Assembly (NCBI GenBank): GCA_030065825.1
Contig: JASJCY010000052.1
Location: 1 to 40,950, forward strand
Length of the DNA stretch: 40,950 nucleotides
Direction of reading: 5' to 3'
From: Nostocaceae cyanobacterium
GTDB taxonomy: Bacteria; Cyanobacteriota; Cyanobacteriia; Cyanobacteriales; Nostocaceae
Part shown: in pieces, positions 9,257-16,836 of the stretch
How the letters are laid out: the number at the start of each line of letters is the position of its first letter
How positions within the stretch are numbered: the first letter of the stretch is position 1
Program-made: the position numbers and the translations under genes
Notes under the pieces: generated by a model
The model's database searches: none
What the model was told of the DNA's origin: nothing
What the model saw: only the letters and a program-made list of their open reading frames with translations

Positions 9257-10120
9257 ATGAAAAATATACTACTTTGTACTGATGGTTCTAATTTTGCTCA
9301 GATTGGTTATGGATACGCTGCTTGGATAGCAAAGGGTATGGATGCTTCGATTGAAGTTTTGTATGTAACTGATACTAGTAAAGAGAAAGCGGTTCAAGCA
9401 AGAGATTTTAGCGGCAGAATTGGTGTTGGTTCCTATCAAAAGCTATTGGAGAAATTAGTTGAAATAGAAAGGGAAAAAGCCAAGATTAACCACGAAATGG
9501 CTAAAATTATTTTGGAAGATGCTAAAAGTTTTTTAATTGAACATGGAGTTGAAAAAGTTCATCTCACCCACCGCACGGGTTTTTTAGTAGATAATTTACA
9601 TGATTTTGAAAAAGAAGCAGATTTAATTGTCCTGGGAAAACGGGGAGAGACTGCCGATTTTGCCCCGGAACATTTAGGGGCAAATATGGAGAGAATTGTA
9701 CGTTCTAGCCATAAACCATGTTTGGTTACTTCTAGGGATTATCATCCCATAGAGAAGATTTTATTGGCTTATGATGGAGGTAAAAGTTGTCAGAAAGCAC
9801 TGGAATTTATAGTAGATTCTGCTGCATTTAAAGGTTTAGAATTACATATTCTGACTATAGCCAAAAAACATGATATGGCAACTGCGCAAGAAATTCTAAA
9901 TACTGCGGAAGCAAAAGCGCGGGAAGGTAGTTTTGAACCAATATGTCAGACGTTAGATGGAGACACGGAAGATTTAATATCTGAATATGTGGATAACAAT
10001 AATATTCATTTCCTAATTATGGGTGCTTATGGACATAATCGCATTCGTCATCTAGTAATTGGAAGTACTACAGCGCAAATGCTACGTCGTTGTCATATCC
10101 CCGTTTTATTGTTTAGATAA
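9257..10120 (+). CDS. Universal stress protein, tandem Usp domains
   Basis: The 287 aa contain two UspA-type domains. The first begins MKNILLCTDGSNFAQ and has the nucleotide-site-like ADLIVLGKRGETADFAPEHL followed by LGANMERIVRSSHKPCLV. The second begins PIEKILLAYDGGKSCQKALE and ends with the clearer ATP-binding motif IMGAYGHNRIRHLVIGSTTA and IPVLLFR. Usp proteins bind ATP or AMP and act in stress adaptation in the cytosol. The pairing with a SulP carrier just upstream is frequently seen in bacteria and suggests a regulatory link, which is inference. The ATG at 9257 has no Shine-Dalgarno sequence, being preceded by a heptamer array. Confidence 0.92.
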   Translation: MKNILLCTDGSNFAQIGYGYAAWIAKGMDASIEVLYVTDTSKEKAVQARDFSGRIGVGSYQKLLEKLVEIEREKAKINHEMAKIILEDAKSFLIEHGVEKVHLTHRTGFLVDNLHDFEKEADLIVLGKRGETADFAPEHLGANMERIVRSSHKPCLVTSRDYHPIEKILLAYDGGKSCQKALEFIVDSAAFKGLELHILTIAKKHDMATAQEILNTAEAKAREGSFEPICQTLDGDTEDLISEYVDNNNIHFLIMGAYGHNRIRHLVIGSTTAQMLRRCHIPVLLFR

Positions 10121-10258
10121 TGTGGTGAGGACTTAAATGTTCAAAGAACAAAAAATATGAGAATCAAGACTAAAGTCGTCACTAAAAACAGACATAAATA
10201 CCTGGACAAAAATTTTGTGAAGTGAGTTAATAAATGTAAAAGTCCTGAATACCTGACT

Positions 10259-10296
10259 GTTCTCTGTTCCCCGTTCCCTGTTCCCTATTCCCTATT
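10259..10296. repeat. Short heptamer array (TTCCCTG/TTCCCTA)
   Basis: Tandem 7-mers of the GTTCCCT/ATTCCCT type lie immediately before the nested palindrome at 10300-10386. A second array of the same family (TTCCCAA, then TTCCCTG or TTCCCTA) follows the palindrome at 10387-10443. Confidence 0.8.
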
Positions 10297-10299
10297 AGA

Positions 10300-10386
10300 C
10301 ATCTGGTGAAAAAGAATGTTCCAGACGTAAAATTTTACGTCTGGAACAAGGGTTGTAGCTGACGCATATTTAATTTCCACCAGATG
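10300..10386. repeat. Nested palindrome with 9-bp outer arms
   Basis: The outer arms are CATCTGGTG (10300-10308) and CACCAGATG (10378-10386). Inside is a perfect 30-nt palindrome at 10318-10347 whose half-site is GTTCCAGACGTAAAA. It would form a long hairpin in DNA or RNA and may be a MITE-like or REP-like element. Related half-sites with TCCAGACGTA appear at about 37528 and GTCTGGAACAA at about 11198. Confidence 0.8.
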
Positions 10387-10491
10387 ACTATTCCCAATTC
10401 CCAATTCCCAATTCCCAATTCCCTGTTCCCTATTCCCTGTTCCCCAATTTCAACAGTCAATGTTAGTTTTGTCCGACTACTTATTTATCTT

Positions 10492-11115
10492 ATGACACAA
10501 CGACTTACTCAAGAACAATTAACACAAATTATCGCGGAAGTAGAAAAACTGAAAGCGCGAGAGGAAGCTGAACTTGACAGGAAACAAGTTGAAGAAATTT
10601 TGCAGGAATTAAATTTACCACCTGAGTTACTAGATGATGCGTTAATGCAGGTACAGCGCAAACAAGCTTTACAAGCACAGGAAAAACGTAAGAAATGGAT
10701 AATTGGGGGTTTAGCTGCACTTTTAGTTGTAGTTATTGGCTTTTCGCTATTTTCTATCGAGCAGTATAACTCTGTTATAGCTCGCGTTCAAGCACAAGAG
10801 GATCGTGTTACTTTAGTAGAGGATAATGGTAATAACCTGAAAGTAATTGAACGTCAAAGTAATCCAGAAGTTTTTTATCGTGTTACCTTAAAAAATTCTC
10901 CTCTAGATAAGAAATTGCAACTCTCCTGTGATTGGATTAACCCTAGTGGTGAAGTAGTTAAACAAAACCGCTATCAAACGCGAGAGATTACCACTTCTGT
11001 TTGGAATACCTACTGTCGCTATACTATTCCTACTGTCGCACCTACGGGAAATTGGCAAGTACGAATGTTCTTAAATAATCGTCAACTTAGTCAAGCCGAT
11101 TTTGAAGTAAAGTAG
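10492..11115 (+). CDS. Hypothetical single-pass membrane protein
   Basis: I do not recognise a named family. From ATG 10492 (MTQRLTQEQLTQIIAEVEKL) the protein is about 207 aa. Residues 1-60 are charged and helical, likely coiled coil (LTQEQLTQIIAEVEKLKARE, then QVEEILQELNLPPELLDDAL). One membrane segment follows a KRKK stop-transfer-like cluster (WIIGGLAALLVVVIGFSLF), and the rest, about 110 aa, is predicted outside the cytosol and looks beta-rich (LQLSCDWINPSGEVVKQNRY, APTGNWQVRMFLNNRQLSQA). An in-frame extension to 10384 consists of heptamer repeat translation (IPNSQFPIPNS) and was rejected as the true start. Confidence 0.7.
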   Translation: MTQRLTQEQLTQIIAEVEKLKAREEAELDRKQVEEILQELNLPPELLDDALMQVQRKQALQAQEKRKKWIIGGLAALLVVVIGFSLFSIEQYNSVIARVQAQEDRVTLVEDNGNNLKVIERQSNPEVFYRVTLKNSPLDKKLQLSCDWINPSGEVVKQNRYQTREITTSVWNTYCRYTIPTVAPTGNWQVRMFLNNRQLSQADFEVK

Positions 11116-11213
11116 TAGTCATAAACTGAGTACACCAGAACAGATAAAAGCGTGTTTTCTTCACTCATAACTCCTAACTCCTGTACAGATGTGACATATC
11201 GCGTCTGGAACAA

Positions 11214-11258
11214 CTCTTAAGTCTTAACTCTTAACTCTTAACTCTTAACTCTTAACTA
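11214..11258. repeat. Heptamer array (CTTAACT) upstream of the first ligase gene
   Basis: About six tandem CTTAACT units end some 18 nt before the start of the asparagine-synthetase-like gene. No ribosome binding site is evident between the array and the ATG. Confidence 0.85.
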
Positions 11259-11276
11259 TTTTCAAGCTAGTCCATT

Positions 11277-13085
11277 ATGGACAATATTTCACAAACTCGT
11301 CCCCATCAATTTATCGGATATTGGGGTTACGGTTGTCAGGAAAAATTAGAGGATTTATTAAATAAAGTTGTCAGCGACTATCAATTCACTAAAGCGAAAT
11401 ATAGCTATAAAAAGATAGAGAATCAGATTTCTCAACCCATATGGAATGTTATTTATATCTCTGATTTCTTTTCTCAATTAGACTATAAATCAGAGAATTC
11501 ATTTTTAGATGAACAAATTGCTAGTATCTCTGCATCTGGAATCAAAAATTTACCTGATGCTTGGGTAAATATAAAAGAAAATGGTGACTTAATTTTAGGA
11601 AGAGAACCCTTTGGAAAAGTACCCTTATATTGGACTCAGCAAGGAGAGGTAATTTGGTTTGCATCCAGATTGCAGCTACTATTACCCATTGTGGAAAACC
11701 CCGAGGTAAACATTGCTGGTTTATATACTTATAACTGTTTTTCCTATGTTTCTACTCCCCTCACACCTGTAAATCAAATATTTACTGTAAATGCAGGTGT
11801 GGAGATGATTTGGCAAATTTATCCCCAATCTCACATAATTTCTCAGCCAAAGTCTAAACAAATACTCAAATGGCGAGAATCTACGGAACAAATTGAAGAT
11901 GAAGAAACAGCGATTTCTCAATTACAAACCTTACTTCAAAATGCGATTCATCGACAAACAGAGGACTTAAGAGATGAAACTGTAGGGGTTTTTCTCTCTG
12001 GTGGCTTAGATTCTTCTGTGGTAGCAGCTTTATTAGTACAAGCAGGGGTAAAGGTACGCGCTTATACTCTCGATTTCGGTACTGCGGGAATTCCAGAATA
12101 TCCCTATGCTGAACAGGTAGCTGAGTTTCTCAATATACCATTAACAAAAGTTGCAGCAACACCAAATAAGATAAAAAAAGTACTTATATCCACCGTAAAA
12201 GCTCTAGATATGCCCTTTGGGGATGGGGTGACAGTTCCCCTGTATCTTCTATATCAAGCTGCTAAGGAAGAAACTCAGATAATTTTTAACGGTGAAGGAG
12301 GAGATCAACTATTTGCAGGTTGGACAAATAAACCTTTAATTGCAGCATCTGTCTATCAAGGAGAACACTCACAAGGTCAACAAACATTTATACAGCAATA
12401 TTTGCGTACATTTCACCGTCTTTGGGGTTATGAAGCGCAAGTGTATCACCCGGAAGTTTACGCACAAATACAAAATTTGCACCTGGAAGATTGGTTACAA
12501 ACAGCCCTTGATGAAGAATTGTGTCCATCCTTGTTACATCGCCTCAGACGTGCAACCCTAATGTTAAAAGGGGCACAAAATATCCATCCCCGTGCGACAA
12601 ATTTGGGTTTTGCTCATGGTTTATTTGTGCGATCGCCTTTTTGTGATTTACCATTAGCACAGTGGACATTCCATTTGTCTGGGAAACTCTGTTTACAGGG
12701 AGCATGTGAAAAATATATCCTGAAAAGAGCCGTAGAATATTTGTTACCACCAGAAATTATTTGGCGACAAAAACGAGGGATGGGAGTCCCCTTGACTTCT
12801 TGGTGTTTCCATGAATTTTGGCATGATTTGGGAACTTGGTTGAATCCTGGTATACTTCGTAGCGAGAACCGTTTTTATCCTGATATTGCAGTCAAAATTA
12901 TTGTAGGTGAACTAGGAGGGGGTATTCAAGGTAGACGCATTGGTGAGATACTTTGGTTACTCATTATATGGGAAATTTGGCGAGTACAAGTGTTAGGAGA
13001 ACAGTTAGGTAAAAAGTCTGGGAATCATCCCTTTTGGTTACCTCATTGGTTATGGAAGAATTACAAGAAGTGGAGAGAGTTATAA
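11277..13085 (+). CDS. Asparagine synthetase-like ATP-dependent ligase lacking the glutaminase cysteine
   Basis: The 602-aa protein has the AsnB/lasso-cyclase/beta-lactam-synthetase two-domain layout. The N-terminal half (to about 200) resembles the Ntn-type glutaminase fold in pattern (ILGREPFGKVPLYW, then VIWFASRLQLLLPIV) but begins MDNISQTRPHQF, without the Met-Cys-Gly start whose Cys is the nucleophile. The synthetase half carries the PP-loop SGGLDSS at residues 241-247, DMPFGDGVTVPLYLLY and the acidic loop NGEGGDQLFAGW. The protein should therefore adenylate a carboxylate and couple it to an amine other than glutamine-derived ammonia. It is followed by a large heptamer field and then a PLP-decarboxylase-like gene on the same strand. 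A lasso cyclase role is possible but no B protein is present. Confidence 0.85.
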   Translation: MDNISQTRPHQFIGYWGYGCQEKLEDLLNKVVSDYQFTKAKYSYKKIENQISQPIWNVIYISDFFSQLDYKSENSFLDEQIASISASGIKNLPDAWVNIKENGDLILGREPFGKVPLYWTQQGEVIWFASRLQLLLPIVENPEVNIAGLYTYNCFSYVSTPLTPVNQIFTVNAGVEMIWQIYPQSHIISQPKSKQILKWRESTEQIEDEETAISQLQTLLQNAIHRQTEDLRDETVGVFLSGGLDSSVVAALLVQAGVKVRAYTLDFGTAGIPEYPYAEQVAEFLNIPLTKVAATPNKIKKVLISTVKALDMPFGDGVTVPLYLLYQAAKEETQIIFNGEGGDQLFAGWTNKPLIAASVYQGEHSQGQQTFIQQYLRTFHRLWGYEAQVYHPEVYAQIQNLHLEDWLQTALDEELCPSLLHRLRRATLMLKGAQNIHPRATNLGFAHGLFVRSPFCDLPLAQWTFHLSGKLCLQGACEKYILKRAVEYLLPPEIIWRQKRGMGVPLTSWCFHEFWHDLGTWLNPGILRSENRFYPDIAVKIIVGELGGGIQGRRIGEILWLLIIWEIWRVQVLGEQLGKKSGNHPFWLPHWLWKNYKKWREL

Positions 13086-13925
13086 CTTAAAAGTTAGAAG
13101 TTACAAGTTATAAGTTGGGAATTAGGAGTTAGAAGTTAGTAGTTAAAAGCTGGGAATTAGGAGTGGGAAGTTATAAATTGGGAATTACGAGTTAGAAGTT
13201 AGAAGTTAGGAGTTAGTAGTTAAAAGCTGGGAATTAGGAGTTGGAAGTTATCAATTGGGAATTACGAGTTAGAAGTTGGGAGTTAGAACTTAAAAGTTAG
13301 AAGTTAGTAGTTAAAAGTTGGGAATTACGAGTTAGGAGTTAGTAGTTGGGAGTTAGAACTTAAAAGTTAGGAGTTAGAAGTTAGTAGTTAAAAGCTGGGA
13401 ATTAGGAGTTGGAAGTTATCAATTGGGAATTACGAGTTAGAAGTTGGGAGTTAGAACTTAAAAGTTAGAAGTTAGGAGTTAGTAGTTAAAAGCTGGGAAT
13501 TAGGAGTTGGAAGTTATCAATTGGGAGTTATAACTTAAAAGTTGGGAATTACGAGTTAGGTAATATCTTGCACCATTTTCAACAAGCACGGAGAAACCGG
13601 GTTTATCAACGAAAAATTAGGGTTTTGGCAACTCAATATTTGGAATAAACCCGGTTTCTGACCCTGATGCAAGATGTGTGTTAGGAGTTGGAAGTTATCA
13701 ATTGGGAATTAGAAGTTAAAAGCTGGGAATTAGAACTTAAAAGTTAGAAGTTAAGAGTTAGTAGTTAAAAGTTGGGAATTAGGAGTTGGAAGTTATCAAT
13801 TGGGAGTTATAACTTAAAAGTTGGGAATTACGAGTTAGGAGTTGGAAGTTATCAATTGGGAGTTATAACTTAAAATTTAGAAGTTAGGAGTTAACAGTTA
13901 ATTGTTGGGAGTTAGGAGTTATAAA
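13086..13925. repeat. Large heptamer repeat field (~840 bp) interrupted by a MITE-like element
   Basis: The stretch is almost wholly made of 7-mers such as TTAGAAG, TTAGGAG, TTAGTAG, TTAAAAG and TGGGAAT, arranged in higher-order blocks (for example AGTTGGAAGTTATCAATTGG recurs several times). It separates the first ligase gene from the decarboxylase-like gene. A foreign palindromic element sits within it at 13563-13680. No coding potential. Confidence 0.92.
13563..13680. mobile_element. MITE-like element with ATCTTGCAC ends (copy 1)
   Basis: The ends ATCTTGCACC and GATGCAAGATGTG are inverted. Inner arms are GAAACCGGGTTTATC and AATAAACCCGGTTTCTGACC. It closely matches 20036-20165. Both copies have TTAGG on each side of the element, which may be a target duplication or site preference. 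It interrupts the heptamer field, so it inserted after that field existed, or the field grew around it. Confidence 0.8.
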
Positions 13926-13961
13926 TTTTTAATTTTTAATTTTTAATTGTTTTTGGGAGTA

Positions 13962-15212
13962 ATGAGGGTGGAGTTAGGAAAAGAAAAAATAAATGATACT
14001 CTTTTTTCCAGAAAAGTTGCTGAAGAATTGCTGAGTATCTATGGTTCTCCTCTCTATGTTTATGATGCGGTAAGTCTGCATCGAACTATTGAATGCATCA
14101 CCAAAGCCATTTCTTATCCCCGCACTCAATTCCACTTTGCTAGCGTCACTAACGGTAACGTCGCATTGCTGCAAATTTTTCGGAATGCTGGTTGGGGACT
14201 CCACGCTAATACCCCAGGAGATATTTATTTAGGACTTGAAGCTGGTTTTAACCCCAGTCAAATTGTTTATAGCGGTAGCAATTTAAATCGCGCTGAGATG
14301 GAACAAGTTCTACATTGGGGAGTAAACACCCTTAATTTCGATAGTATCCCTCAATTACAGTTGTGTTGTGAAGTTGTGGTTCAAAAGGGTATATACAATT
14401 CTCCATTCCGTCTTGGTTTGCGCTTGAATTTACCAGAAATAACTGGAGACAGTCGCATTGGTGTACGTCCAGAAGAGTTTATAACTGGATTAAATATTAC
14501 TAATAAAGCTGGTTTGAAACTCAGTGGTTTGCATTTTTATCGGGGAACTGGAACTAACGCGACAAATGCTTTTACTCAGATAATTGATAAAGTTATTACT
14601 ACCGCACAGATGTTACCAGATTGGGAATATTTAGACTTTGGTGGTGGTTTTGGTTATCCTTACCGTCGTGGTGGTGCAAGTTTTGATTGGCAAGAATTTG
14701 GTAGAAAAATAACTGAAAAAATAAATAATTTAGAAAGTAAAAAGATTGAGTTGATAATTGAACCCGGACGTGCTGCAATTGCTAAATGTGGTACTCTTTT
14801 AGCACGGGTTGTTTCGGTAAAATGGCAGGATAGTAAACAAATTGTAGGTGTTGATAGTACCGTTGCTAATCTGTCAGTCCCTTCAGTTCATGGAGGGTAT
14901 CGAGAAATTATTACTTATCAACAAAATACTAAAATTGCTAATTCTCAGACATATATAACTGATGTTTGTGGAAATACAACTTACTCCCGTGATTATTTAG
15001 GTAAAAACTGTCAATTACCAGCTTTAGAAATAGGTGATATTATTGCCATTTTAGATGTAGGTGCTTATGGATATGCAATGTCATCTCATTTTTTGCATCG
15101 TCCTAAACCAGCAGAAGTATTGCTAGAAAATGATAAACATCGTTTAATTCGCAAACGAGAAGATTACAGTATTTTGTTAAGCAATCAGGTGTTTAGTTTA
15201 AATAGGTCATAG
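13962..15212 (+). CDS. Fold-type III PLP decarboxylase homologue lacking the catalytic lysine
   Basis: About 416 aa with the overall plan of diaminopimelate/ornithine/arginine decarboxylases: an alanine-racemase-like barrel then a beta domain. Visible landmarks are the glycine-rich phosphate loop EYLDFGGGFGYPY, LIIEPGRAAI and the C-terminal GDIIAILDVGAYGYAMSSHF. However, the usual YAxKANxN is FASVTNGN, so the PLP-binding Lys is Val62, and the usual GPxCxSxD is GNTTYSRD, with Thr340 for the catalytic Cys. It may bind a ligand without PLP chemistry, act as a partner of the ligases, or use unusual chemistry. ATG 13962 was chosen over an upstream TTG. It is 9 nt from the zinc-ribbon gene, so they form an operon. 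Confidence 0.85.
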   Translation: MRVELGKEKINDTLFSRKVAEELLSIYGSPLYVYDAVSLHRTIECITKAISYPRTQFHFASVTNGNVALLQIFRNAGWGLHANTPGDIYLGLEAGFNPSQIVYSGSNLNRAEMEQVLHWGVNTLNFDSIPQLQLCCEVVVQKGIYNSPFRLGLRLNLPEITGDSRIGVRPEEFITGLNITNKAGLKLSGLHFYRGTGTNATNAFTQIIDKVITTAQMLPDWEYLDFGGGFGYPYRRGGASFDWQEFGRKITEKINNLESKKIELIIEPGRAAIAKCGTLLARVVSVKWQDSKQIVGVDSTVANLSVPSVHGGYREIITYQQNTKIANSQTYITDVCGNTTYSRDYLGKNCQLPALEIGDIIAILDVGAYGYAMSSHFLHRPKPAEVLLENDKHRLIRKREDYSILLSNQVFSLNRS

Positions 15213-15221
15213 GTCAATAAT

Positions 15222-16517
15222 ATGAAATGTATTCGATGTGGAACTGATAATAATTTAAAAGATAGAACAGCAAATCAAGGACGCTGTAAAAATTGCAGTC
15301 ATCCATTTGTGTTTGAACCAACCACTATGGGTGCTATCAAAATTACAGACCCAATGTTTGCGAAAGCTATAGAAAAGATTTCTGTCAATAACACTTTGTT
15401 TTTTACTCCTAAACAATTATTCTATTTTTTAGATAACCGTTTAAAAAGAAAGTTTTTTAATTTGTTCGGTTTAGTATTTTTATATCTATTTTTTAGTTTT
15501 TGGACAACAGGTTTTATTGGAGGTATTCTCTCCACTTTTTTTGGGGAAAATGCTTTTATATTTGTACTTATCATTTTTAATCTGGGTTTTATTATATTGT
15601 TGTTTCACCAAACTACCTCTCGAAAACTGGAGAATAAAACTAGAAAAACTGCTGCTAGAGGTTTACAGCTTTTAGGAGTAACAATCTTGGCTGTAGGAAT
15701 ATTTTCTAGTACTTTGCTTCTCAATTCATTTACACTTTTTACAATTAGTGTAATTTTGGGAATGCTGTCAATATACTTAGGATTTAGACAGCTAAATAAA
15801 ACGGGATTAGAACAAGATTTTTTATTTGATAACAGTCAATTTCAAGAATGGTTAAATCGATGGCAGCAAATTAATGGTTCAATTAATAATATACTACCTG
15901 CACCACGGGAACAAACCTTACCAGCAAACATAAATCCTGATATTACAGCTTATAGTTTTGATAGATTAGTTGTATGTGATAGTGCGAATCTTGCTCAAAT
16001 TTTAATTGCTAATAATTTCCACTTTGAAAATAATTGTGCCATTCTCAGCATTACTGGCTATCCTCAAAGTATATTTGCAACTACCATGGAAATGCTGCGT
16101 CGTAACCCTAACCTAGAAGTATATGCTTTCCATGATTGTAGTCCCAGAGGAGTCAGTTTAATTAACAATCTTGGTACTAGTTCCCAATGGTTTGCAGATA
16201 GTAATATAACGATTATTGATGTAGGATTAACACCCCGTCAAATTATCGCTACTAAGCGGGGAATGTTTATTCAAACTTCTACAGATTCAGCACAAATAGC
16301 TAGACAATTATCCCCAGAAATTAAAGAGAGTTTATCTGCTGAAGAATTACAATGGTTGGAATCAGGAAAATTTGTAGAATTGGAATCTTTTACACCCCAA
16401 AGACTGATTCAAGTATTGAATAAGGGTATTGCAGGTGTAAGAATTGGTGATAATAGTAGTTTATTTGTGGAAGACAATACAAGCAGTGGTAGTTACTATA
16501 TAGAGAGTTTTGGGTGA
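15222..16517 (+). CDS. Zinc-ribbon membrane protein of unknown function, possible Toprim-like C-terminal domain
   Basis: Not assigned to a named family. The 431-aa protein begins with a four-Cys zinc ribbon (Cys3, Cys6, Cys22, Cys25). Four strongly hydrophobic segments lie roughly between residues 80 and 190. A soluble C-terminal half contains the block RLVVCDSANLAQILIANNFH, then CAILSITGYPQSIFATTMEM and VYAFHDCSPRGVSLI. The acidic block followed by HDCSPRG resembles the order of Toprim/topoisomerase VI-type metal sites, but this is a weak inference. It starts 9 nt after the decarboxylase-like gene and is followed by a strong hairpin terminator. Confidence 0.75.
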   Translation: MKCIRCGTDNNLKDRTANQGRCKNCSHPFVFEPTTMGAIKITDPMFAKAIEKISVNNTLFFTPKQLFYFLDNRLKRKFFNLFGLVFLYLFFSFWTTGFIGGILSTFFGENAFIFVLIIFNLGFIILLFHQTTSRKLENKTRKTAARGLQLLGVTILAVGIFSSTLLLNSFTLFTISVILGMLSIYLGFRQLNKTGLEQDFLFDNSQFQEWLNRWQQINGSINNILPAPREQTLPANINPDITAYSFDRLVVCDSANLAQILIANNFHFENNCAILSITGYPQSIFATTMEMLRRNPNLEVYAFHDCSPRGVSLINNLGTSSQWFADSNITIIDVGLTPRQIIATKRGMFIQTSTDSAQIARQLSPEIKESLSAEELQWLESGKFVELESFTPQRLIQVLNKGIAGVRIGDNSSLFVEDNTSSGSYYIESFG

Positions 16518-16578
16518 TTTATAGCGGATTGCAATAGACATAGGAATGGAAATTAATTATGCGTTACCTAAAATCTTT

Positions 16579-16613
16579 GTAGAGACGTAGCATTGCTACG
16601 TCTCTACATTTTT
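16579..16613. terminator. Hairpin terminator after the zinc-ribbon gene
   Basis: A 14-bp stem (GTAGAGACGTAGCA pairing with TGCTACGTCTCTAC, one-base loop) at 16579-16607 is followed by CATTTTTT. This fits an intrinsic terminator for the + strand operon. The same sequence family (AGACGTAGCATTGCTAC) appears near 37530, so it may have been recruited from a dispersed repeat. Confidence 0.8.
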
Positions 16614-16742
16614 TCGTCTCTACATTTTTTATCTTTATCTTGTACAAGATTCACAAGCTAACCATAGTAACAAGTAAGCTTTATAGAGATTGAATTTTAT
16701 CTTCTATTTTTAGATTAATTTAATTTATGGACGGGTCTAATT

Positions 16743-16790
16743 ATGTGTGGCATTATTTTTTTAATTAGTATTAGATTCCCAAATTCTTAA
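16743..16790 (+). other. Micro-ORF beginning Met-Cys-Gly-Ile, possible remnant of a class II glutaminase start
   Basis: A 15-codon frame reads MCGIIFLISIRFPNS and stops. MCGI is how functional asparagine synthetases and other class II amidotransferases begin, with Cys2 as the nucleophile. Both ligases in this window lack that start. The frame is on the opposite strand to the nearby ligase, so it could be the decayed start of a third copy, or coincidence. Confidence 0.25.
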
Positions 16791-16836
16791 AAAAGTCGGG
16801 AATCTGGACAGGAAAAAATTTCACTATTTGGAGTCT

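Noticed and set aside
10384-10491. N-terminal extension of the membrane protein gene
   Set aside because: The first 36 codons are heptamer repeat and spacer; the ATG at 10492 starts a normal-looking polar N-terminus.
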